A stretch of 64,000 bases of DNA from Debaryomyces hansenii CBS767 (Eukaryota; Ascomycota; Pichiomycetes; Serinales; Debaryomycetaceae). The notes beneath the pieces are model-generated. The model saw only the letters and a list, made by a program, of their open reading frames with translations, ran no database searches and was not told the DNA's origin. Below, in pieces: positions 57,749-64,000 of this stretch. The translations under genes were made by a program, and so were the position numbers. Position 1 is the stretch's first letter. Each line of letters begins with the position of its first letter. The stretch spans positions 558,001 to 622,000 of the forward strand of contig NC_006043.2 of assembly GCF_000006445.2 (NCBI RefSeq), read 5' to 3'.

Positions 57749-59452
57749 ATGAATCAGGCTACGATGAAGCTGTCAGAAGATGAATCTTCACCATCAATGT
57801 CCAGTAATACGGCTAATGCCAAAAATTTCTCTAGAACACCCACATCGTGGGACGCACTGGACGATATACTCTTGATGCATTTGAAGGACCAACAAAAGTT
57901 AGGATGGAAGGAGATTGCTAGCAACTTTACTAACAGAACTCCCAATGCATGTCAATTTAGGTGGAGACGTTTAAAGTCAGGGAACTTGAAGAACCCGCCA
58001 AAATCATCATCTGGGTTGGGAAGTCCGGCAAGTGGCAGTAAGGTACCAGCCACAAGCGGTCTCAAGAAGAGCAAGAAAGGGCCAGGGAATGCAAGGTCGG
58101 TGTCTCCAAGTAATGATTCACCCAGTGCATTTTCATCGTACTCTCCCATTACTACTGCTACGTTTACGGGGTATGATAATAATATTAATAATGCTTTAGC
58201 TGGATTAAACGCATTATCAAATACTCCTTCTAATATCTCGAGTCCGATGCCCAACTACCATATAGGCACGAATACCAACTCATCTACTCCTGGACTTAAC
58301 TCTCCAGATGGGGGTAATCGATCCCATAGTTTGGGTCATAACCATTTCGACAATTCTCCTAGATCTGAGGTGTCGTTAGACCCCCAGTCACACCATGGAA
58401 CTACTACAAATTCAGGCGGTGGATACTACGCTGATATATCTATTGACCCGACGATGAACTTACCTCATAATCAAGCTCACCCGCATACCCCAGGTCATTT
58501 GACACCACGAAACTCTACGTCTCAAGGCTCGCAAGCTAACTCAAACCGATCAAATCATCAAACTCATCCAATACCTCACAATGTTCACAATAATTCTATA
58601 ATTCAGATTGTCAAAGATGATAGAACTTCTGTTTCTTCGGCTACAAGGGCGTCGGTGTCGTCTTTACCTTCCAAATCAATGAACATACCGCATCATCAAC
58701 TGAATAATAGTGCATTGGCCCACTTACCTATATTATTTGGAGGTGGAAGTAGTATAAGCGGTCCTTCTAGAAATGCTAGTGTAAGTGGCATACCTAGTAC
58801 GTATCAATCAACTACAGTTTCTAGCATCAGAAATGGAAGTGTTGGATCCCTGGGTTATTATTCGAGATCAGGATCTGTTGTTATTCCATTTACTGGAGAT
58901 AAAAGAGATGATGAAAATTTAAAGCCTGACTTGAAGAAAGCAGATTTCCCTGCAAATACAAAAAAAACTCCAAATAAGACTCATAATTCACAAAAGAACA
59001 CTTCAAAATCAAGTACGCCAAATGCACAGGCAACCATTTTCAAAATACCTTGGTCAATGGAAGAGGATGAGTTATTAATCAACCGTCGTAATCGAGAATT
59101 ATCCTTTGCTGAATTATCCATTTTATTACCCCAAAGAACTGAAGGTGAAATATGGTCTAGAATTGATTACTTGGAAAAATTGAGAAACGGACATAGATCG
59201 TCTACATCCAGAGAACATAGAAAAGGAAGGCAATCCTCGATTGGATTAGATGACGATGACGACTTTTATGATGAAGTGGACGATGTAATAGATGGAATTG
59301 ATGTGAGCGAAGATGACGATGAAGACGATGATGTATTAGTCGATGATGACGAATCGTTACACCATGGGACTCGGAAGAGAAAGAAGAGAAGAACCAGCTC
59401 TGCAGTAAACCCCTTAGCTGTAGGGGAAACACTTAGAAGAAAACTCAAATAA
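57749..59452 (+). CDS. DOT6: Dot6/Tod6-type SANT/Myb repressor of ribosome biogenesis genes
   Basis: 567 residues. An N-terminal Myb/SANT domain (about 31-85) reads TSWDALDDILLMHLKD...LGWKEIASNFTNRTPNACQFRWRRLKSGNLK, nearly identical in plan to Saccharomyces Dot6 and Tod6, which bind the PAC motif and recruit Rpd3L when growth is limited. A second conserved module (about 430-475) with PWSMEEDELLINRRNRELSF also occurs in those proteins. Between are Ser/Asn/His-rich stretches with likely kinase sites (Sch9/PKA-type RxxS contexts), and the C terminus has a long Asp run and a basic RKRKKRR cluster. Confidence 0.88.
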   Translation: MNQATMKLSEDESSPSMSSNTANAKNFSRTPTSWDALDDILLMHLKDQQKLGWKEIASNFTNRTPNACQFRWRRLKSGNLKNPPKSSSGLGSPASGSKVPATSGLKKSKKGPGNARSVSPSNDSPSAFSSYSPITTATFTGYDNNINNALAGLNALSNTPSNISSPMPNYHIGTNTNSSTPGLNSPDGGNRSHSLGHNHFDNSPRSEVSLDPQSHHGTTTNSGGGYYADISIDPTMNLPHNQAHPHTPGHLTPRNSTSQGSQANSNRSNHQTHPIPHNVHNNSIIQIVKDDRTSVSSATRASVSSLPSKSMNIPHHQLNNSALAHLPILFGGGSSISGPSRNASVSGIPSTYQSTTVSSIRNGSVGSLGYYSRSGSVVIPFTGDKRDDENLKPDLKKADFPANTKKTPNKTHNSQKNTSKSSTPNAQATIFKIPWSMEEDELLINRRNRELSFAELSILLPQRTEGEIWSRIDYLEKLRNGHRSSTSREHRKGRQSSIGLDDDDDFYDEVDDVIDGIDVSEDDDEDDDVLVDDDESLHHGTRKRKKRRTSSAVNPLAVGETLRRKLK

Positions 59453-59517
59453 TCTTGTATTTAATTCACGAAGGTCTGCTATAAAGATTTAGCCTTTTTT
59501 TACTGTACATGGGAACG

Positions 59518-59542
59518 TATATATATATATATATATATATAT
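59518..59542. repeat. (TA)n microsatellite, 25 bases
   Basis: Uninterrupted TA repeat between the convergent DOT6 and PTH2 ends. Confidence 0.95.
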
Positions 59543-59577
59543 CTAAGAAAATTAGGAATAATGTTCGACATTTATAC

Positions 59578-60186
59578 TTAATAAAGTTTTAAATCTTTCG
59601 TAATTTGATCTATCACTAACTTGGGAGCCGGTCCTAATCCTAAAACTGTAGCACTTCCAGCAGCAATTTGAGTTCTTCCAGCATCATGAACTATATATGC
59701 ATTTACGTCTAATGAAATGGCTTGAGCAAATAATGTATCCATTTCTTCTTGATTGGGCACCTGTAATGTGATTTTTGCTTGTCCGTTACCGTATTCCCAT
59801 CTATTAACCATTTCAGGGTTGTATGCTTCAGATTCAGGGTTGGATATTTTTTTATATAATGCTAACGTAGCATGCAGACATTGAGCTGCTGCTTTACCTT
59901 TACCCATTTTTAAATCTTGACGAACAATCAAAGTCATACGAACTTCACCTGGGACATCATTTAATGGCGTAGAATCGATATCAATACTCTCATCTTCAGA
60001 ATCGTCTTCGTATTCTGACTCATCCTCCGTAGATAAATTCTCAACTGGAACCTTTGGAATTTTTTTCAGGTCTTTTAATTTTGATCTAGAGCATTGCTTA
60101 GTTCCACAGTATTGACTAATACAGAAGCCGGTAATGAGAGATATTACCCCAACCGAAAGCAAATGCGACAAGTTCTGTTGTGACAT
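59578..60186 (-). CDS. PTH2: Peptidyl-tRNA hydrolase 2, mitochondrial membrane-anchored
   Basis: Frees tRNA from stalled peptidyl-tRNA. 202 residues. An N-terminal hydrophobic segment (about 8-25, LLSVGVISLITGFCISQYC) should anchor it in the mitochondrial outer membrane as in the yeast and human enzymes. After an acidic linker (about 50-75), the Pth2 fold starts at RMTLIVRQDLKMGKGKAAAQ with the conserved Lys and Asp, then AQCLHATLALY, and ends HDAGRTQIAAGSATVLGLGP, the family signature. Confidence 0.93.
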   Translation of the reverse strand: MSQQNLSHLLSVGVISLITGFCISQYCGTKQCSRSKLKDLKKIPKVPVENLSTEDESEYEDDSEDESIDIDSTPLNDVPGEVRMTLIVRQDLKMGKGKAAAQCLHATLALYKKISNPESEAYNPEMVNRWEYGNGQAKITLQVPNQEEMDTLFAQAISLDVNAYIVHDAGRTQIAAGSATVLGLGPAPKLVIDQITKDLKLY

Positions 60187-60320
60187 GGTTTATCTTTATG
60201 GTCAATATTTGTAAACGAATATTTTATTTTTCTTGTACTTGAGATATGGTGATGCTTTGATAGGACTATAAAATTAGTTAAATATGAATTATCTATTTAC
60301 CACAATCTAATCAAGTTAAG

Positions 60321-61025
60321 TTATGCAAGAACATTCTTCTTTGAATTACCAGATTTCTTCTTACTTTTTGATTTAGGTTTTTCGATTTTGTTTGTATATG
60401 ATCGCCAATTATTTACTCTTATGTCTCTCTCATCTTCCCACTTGTTAGCGAGTTTCTTCTTCAATTCTCTTTCTTGTTGTACCTTCTTAAGTTCAGCCAT
60501 TTTTTTAGCCTCTTGCTGTTGTTGAAAGTTTCTTTCTATTTCTTCTTGTTTGATCTCTTCGTTTAAGATTTCAGTAACTATTTGAAGAATTTGTTTATAA
60601 TTCTCTTCACTATAAGTATCTCCTTGTATTATCTTCTTCGACCTTAATAAGCGATTTTCTGCATCATTATAGATAGCTAGTAGACGTTTCTTTTCGTTTA
60701 CGTACAATTTAGAGGTGTCATCTTGAGATTCAATTTCTGATTCACTTTCAGGTATATCAAATGATAAAACCAATTCAGCTTTCTTTAGCCTATCAAAAGC
60801 ATGTGGCGCATTTGGGTTTGATACCTTGTCAGGATGTATCAACAATGTTTTCTTTCTATAAGTTCTTTTAATTTGATTTTGCAATTGGATATCTTTCTTG
60901 AGAGGATTAATTTCAAGGATGGAATAATAGTCCCATGGACAGCAGTTCAAGACCCTCTCTATCTCCCTATCCTTTACTAAAGCCAGTTCCTCGGTAGATA
61001 ACACTCTATCTAGATCATCTGACAT
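60321..61025 (-). CDS. J-domain protein of the DNAJC8/Spf31 type, spliceosome-linked
   Basis: 234 residues from the ATG at 61025 (the frame is open 10 codons upstream, without ATG). A J domain (about 30-90) has CPWDYYSILEINPLKKD and HPDK in LLIHPDKVSNPNA, followed by FDRLKKAELVL, the DNAJC8/Spf31 pattern. The rest is a long charged helix or coiled coil rich in Lys, Glu and Gln, ending in a basic tail, as in those spliceosomal J proteins. The orthologue is missing or unclear in Saccharomyces. Confidence 0.78.
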   Translation of the reverse strand: MSDDLDRVLSTEELALVKDREIERVLNCCPWDYYSILEINPLKKDIQLQNQIKRTYRKKTLLIHPDKVSNPNAPHAFDRLKKAELVLSFDIPESESEIESQDDTSKLYVNEKKRLLAIYNDAENRLLRSKKIIQGDTYSEENYKQILQIVTEILNEEIKQEEIERNFQQQQEAKKMAELKKVQQERELKKKLANKWEDERDIRVNNWRSYTNKIEKPKSKSKKKSGNSKKNVLA

Positions 61026-61153
61026 GGTAGACGTAATTTTTCTTGATGTTGACACTTTGGTATATCAGATCACTTCGAGATTCGGATCTTCACCACTAAA
61101 ATTATTTCTCACCAAGTGTGTTGTAGCTTTTCATATATATTTAACATTTATAT

Positions 61154-62437
61154 ATGCTTACTAGACTTCTGCTTAGGGTTTTTTCACATTTTAAAGCATC
61201 CAGAATGACATTTGCAACAAGTAATGAATGGAAACCACGGTACTTTGATATCGGTGTTAATTTTTCAGATTCCATGTTTCAAGGTTGTTACAACGGTTCA
61301 ACTACTCCAAAGCACCCAGCAGATATAGACAAGGTCATCGCCAGAGCACACTTGTTTAATGTGAACAAGATGTTGATTACAGCGTCATCTATCCAAGAAA
61401 GTGAAGAACATTTCGCTTTATGTAAAGAGCATCCAGGTATGTTCTATTCCACAGTAGGTGTTCATCCATGCACAGTGGCTCAGGAATTTTATCAAAAAGA
61501 CGAAGAAATGAATGAGTTCACAGAAGAGTTGGTTCCTGATGTTGAAAATAGGCTAAACAAATTACGTGATCTTGTAAAATTGGGATATGAAAATGGTTAC
61601 GTGAAGGCATTTGGTGAAATTGGCTTAGACTACGATCGATTTCATTATGCATCTAAGGAACAGCAAATAACAATGTTCGGTAAACAATTAGAAGTGATAT
61701 CTTCATTAAAAGAGTTAAAACTTCCATTGTTCTTACATATGAGAAGTGCTTGTGATGATTTCATATCAATTATTAAACCTTTCATTGATAGAGGTGATAT
61801 TTTAAAGGGTAATGGCGTAATTCACTCTTTTACAGGCTCAAAGGAAGAACTTGAAAAATTATCAGAATTAGGTTTCTATATCGGTATTAATGGCTGTTCT
61901 TTGAAAACAGATGATAATTTAGAAGTAGCCAAATTGATCCCGAAAGACAAATTAATGATCGAAACCGATGCTCCTTGGTGTGAAATTAGGAAAAGCCATT
62001 CAAGTTATAAATATATTACTCCTTACCCAAACCAGTTTTATCCCGAAATATCAATGGAAGAGCCTAAGCCATCTTCAGTTGAAGATGAATCAAATGGAAC
62101 ACACGTACAAGGTAAACAAAAACAGAAGCAAAAGCAAGCATCCAAACAACCCCAAATTAAGTTTGACGACTTCTTACCTTTTCCAACGATTAAGAAGGAG
62201 CACTTTGCTAAGCATCAAAACATAATAGACACAATTGCAAAACAGCGTAATCTAGAAAAGATAACGCAACCAATAGGGGAATTTGCATATCCATTAATAA
62301 GATCTCGAAACGAACCAGTATTTGTGGGCTACGTTGCTGAAATAATGTGTGAATTATATGACATCAAAGATCCTAAAGATATCGCAGACTTCATTGATTT
62401 AATTTATGAGAATACTTGCAAATTATTCCAAATATAG
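61154..62437 (+). CDS. TatD-family metal-dependent deoxyribonuclease
   Basis: 3'-5' DNase of the amidohydrolase superfamily; the Saccharomyces homologue (YBL055C) acts in apoptosis-like DNA breakdown. 427 residues. Motifs: FDIGVNFSDSMF (in place of the first HxH, unusual but seen in this eukaryotic branch), STVGVHPC, AFGEIGLDYDR, LPLFLHMR, GVIHSFTGS, and IETDAPWCEI, which hold the metal and catalytic residues. A low-complexity Lys/Gln insertion lies near 315-335. The first 17 residues (MLTRLLLRVFSHFKASR) look like a mitochondrial presequence; a second ATG at 61205 would give a cytosolic form. Confidence 0.9.
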   Translation: MLTRLLLRVFSHFKASRMTFATSNEWKPRYFDIGVNFSDSMFQGCYNGSTTPKHPADIDKVIARAHLFNVNKMLITASSIQESEEHFALCKEHPGMFYSTVGVHPCTVAQEFYQKDEEMNEFTEELVPDVENRLNKLRDLVKLGYENGYVKAFGEIGLDYDRFHYASKEQQITMFGKQLEVISSLKELKLPLFLHMRSACDDFISIIKPFIDRGDILKGNGVIHSFTGSKEELEKLSELGFYIGINGCSLKTDDNLEVAKLIPKDKLMIETDAPWCEIRKSHSSYKYITPYPNQFYPEISMEEPKPSSVEDESNGTHVQGKQKQKQKQASKQPQIKFDDFLPFPTIKKEHFAKHQNIIDTIAKQRNLEKITQPIGEFAYPLIRSRNEPVFVGYVAEIMCELYDIKDPKDIADFIDLIYENTCKLFQI

Positions 62438-62542
62438 ATTATGTATTACATGACATTTGTTAAAGACTAATATACAATAGATTTACAGTTATATAATACA
62501 AAAGGCAAATATTATTATTTACCAAATCCCTATAATAAACGT

Positions 62543-64000
62543 TCAACGTCTTCTGCGAAGTCTGGGAGATTCTTCCGTTATATGTACCCGTTGTCTTCCG
62601 AATCTTGTTGTTCTAATAGGAACATCATGATCAGGAGGACTTCTTCTACTTCTTGTGTCCCTTGTTAAAGTTTCAGGTCCCACTGCTTGCCTATTTGAGT
62701 GGCTTCGAGTCTTTCTGGTTTCGTGTATATTAGGATTGTCGTACTCGAGTCGATCCGTTAGTGGTAACCCTTCTGGCTGTGCTACAGTTTTATCAAAATT
62801 ATCATTTGTTGCATCTTGATCTGAAATATAATCTGGAATACGTATCTCTTCCACATCATCTATTTGTTCGCTACTGTAGTTAACTTCATCACCTCCTTGT
62901 TGCTCAGCTTCGTTAACCTCTCCAATTTCTTCTTCTTCCTCATCTTCATCGCCAATATCAGAGTCTTCCACGTAATCCTCAGACTCATCACTCACTACAC
63001 CTTCATCTTCATCTTCAAAAATATCCTCGTCATCCATAAGGTCATTTACTCCCTTTACATCTCTGGTATCTGGCGACATAGATGGCTCTTTACCACTTTC
63101 AATTAATAAATTAATTTTTGGTGGTTGTCTTACTGGAGTCAGCTTTTTCCTAAGGTTTACATCAATACCTGGATAACAGATGATGTAATCATCAATATCA
63201 TTATCCCTTAAATTTATGTCCTCTTTTTCTTGACCCAAGTCTAAGTAGCACTCAATTTCTTTAGATGCCTCCTCTTCGAAAGAATACGGGTTGTTTATAT
63301 CGTCCTTCAAAAAGTTGACAATATTTGAAATGCTATTGTTGATAACAGGTTGAGACGGAAAGTTTGTACTATTATTCAAATTCGAAACAGGATTAGACGG
63401 CATAGCTGGAGCTGAATTAATTCCACCAGATGGACCGAACAACATAGGTTTCCAGAGCAACTTGCTATAGTTTAAACAGACGTACTTTTTATTTTTCCAT
63501 TTTTCAATTATGTAATTTATCTTTTGCAAATTGATAACTATCCCATATGAGTTAGTAATAGGATTTTTTATCAACGAATCCAACTGCTCCAAACCAACAA
63601 CCACATCAGAAGGAATTATACCCGTGAGCTTGGATAGATTCTCTATTGAAATTGATAGGGTATTGCTATTTTTATCATTATTTGTATTGTTTAGGTACTT
63701 AGAGTGCAATTCTTTTAATTTCAATGCGATCGTTATTTTCCAATAATTTCTATAACTCACCAATCCTAGATCGCTTAGCGGTTTCTCTGGGGTACCAAAT
63801 TTAAACTCATGTCGACTTAATAGATAACTAAAATCAATCAATAAGTTTCCATACCCTTTCCTTTGATATATTGGTAAGGTCAAAATACATGATACGTTAT
63901 AATCAGAATTACTCAACTTTTCTTTGGAAAAATAACCCACAAAATGATATTTAGTAGGATTCTCTTTATCAATTTCTGTTAAAACATAAAATATGAACGG
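62543..64000 (-). CDS. SAS3: MYST histone acetyltransferase, Sas3 type (5' part beyond the window)
   Basis: Catalytic subunit of NuA3, acetylating histone H3. 485 codons are visible, continuing past the right edge. The visible start covers the end of the MYST domain: FYVLTEIDKENPTKYHFVGY (split motif), acetyl-CoA site QRKGYGNLLIDFSYLLSR with Gln/Arg-rich P-loop, and TPEKPLSDLGLVSYRNYW. A lysine-poor helical segment follows, then a long acidic C terminus (Asp/Glu runs around residues 325-375 of the visible part), the hallmark of Sas3 compared with Esa1 and Sas2, and a basic Arg-rich end. Confidence 0.88.
   Translation of the reverse strand, partial: PFIFYVLTEIDKENPTKYHFVGYFSKEKLSNSDYNVSCILTLPIYQRKGYGNLLIDFSYLLSRHEFKFGTPEKPLSDLGLVSYRNYWKITIALKLKELHSKYLNNTNNDKNSNTLSISIENLSKLTGIIPSDVVVGLEQLDSLIKNPITNSYGIVINLQKINYIIEKWKNKKYVCLNYSKLLWKPMLFGPSGGINSAPAMPSNPVSNLNNSTNFPSQPVINNSISNIVNFLKDDINNPYSFEEEASKEIECYLDLGQEKEDINLRDNDIDDYIICYPGIDVNLRKKLTPVRQPPKINLLIESGKEPSMSPDTRDVKGVNDLMDDEDIFEDEDEGVVSDESEDYVEDSDIGDEDEEEEEIGEVNEAEQQGGDEVNYSSEQIDDVEEIRIPDYISDQDATNDNFDKTVAQPEGLPLTDRLEYDNPNIHETRKTRSHSNRQAVGPETLTRDTRSRRSPPDHDVPIRTTRFGRQRVHITEESPRLRRRR

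Overview
The window looks like a chromosomal segment of a budding yeast of the CTG-Ser clade (Debaryomycetaceae, most like Debaryomyces; species not determined). Three things point there. Genes are compact and AT-rich, with few, short introns carrying GTATGT/GTAAGT and TACTAAC. A mitochondrial complex I subunit and a peroxisomal uricase are present, both missing from Saccharomyces. CTG codons are rare and fall where relatives carry Ser or another polar residue (catalytic motif of ECT1, two sites in CKB1, HIR1, CDH1), so CTG probably reads as Ser. I count about 39 protein genes, two of them cut by the window ends, plus one tRNA-Thr(AGU).

Layout. 0-5 kb: tail of an importin, RFA1, STR3 and the complex I 24-kDa subunit. 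5-14 kb: a secreted aspartyl protease, CDH1, ARO8, HIR1 (spliced) and GET1. 14-24 kb: CKB1, JAC1, CWC24, a DUF4112 gene, ECT1 (spliced), an STF2/TMA10 gene, ATE1, TFG2, RPL38 (spliced, with a Cbf1/Tbf1-type promoter) and PRP18. 25-32 kb: PEX30-like, uricase (PTS1; promoter with GATA and UaY-type sites), a TCD-type t6A dehydratase, a DUF1279 protein and LEU5. 32-44 kb: an NDT80-like factor with a His/Gln tract, tRNA-Thr, an FKS3-type glucan synthase, BFA1 and a GAS/PHR glucanosyltransferase. 44.1-46.5 kb: the only long gene-free stretch, with a GC-rich island. 46.5-64 kb: GSF2, MET6, SHP1 (spliced), a mitochondrial RNB-fold protein that seems to lack its catalytic residues, TRP2 (spliced, two-codon first exon), DOT6/TOD6, PTH2, a DNAJC8/Spf31-like J protein, a TatD nuclease and the 3' part of a SAS3-type MYST acetyltransferase.

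Most of it is housekeeping content with no operon logic, but some genes share pathways: STR3 and MET6 in methionine synthesis, ARO8 and TRP2 in aromatic amino acids, FKS and GAS in cell-wall glucan, PEX30 and uricase in the peroxisome, and PRP18, CWC24 and the J protein in splicing. I found no mobile element, CRISPR array or prokaryotic insert. The best leads are the degenerate RNB protein, the uricase promoter, the GC island at 44.47-44.83 kb, the divergent echinocandin hot-spot 2 in the FKS paralogue, and five introns that correct gene starts.
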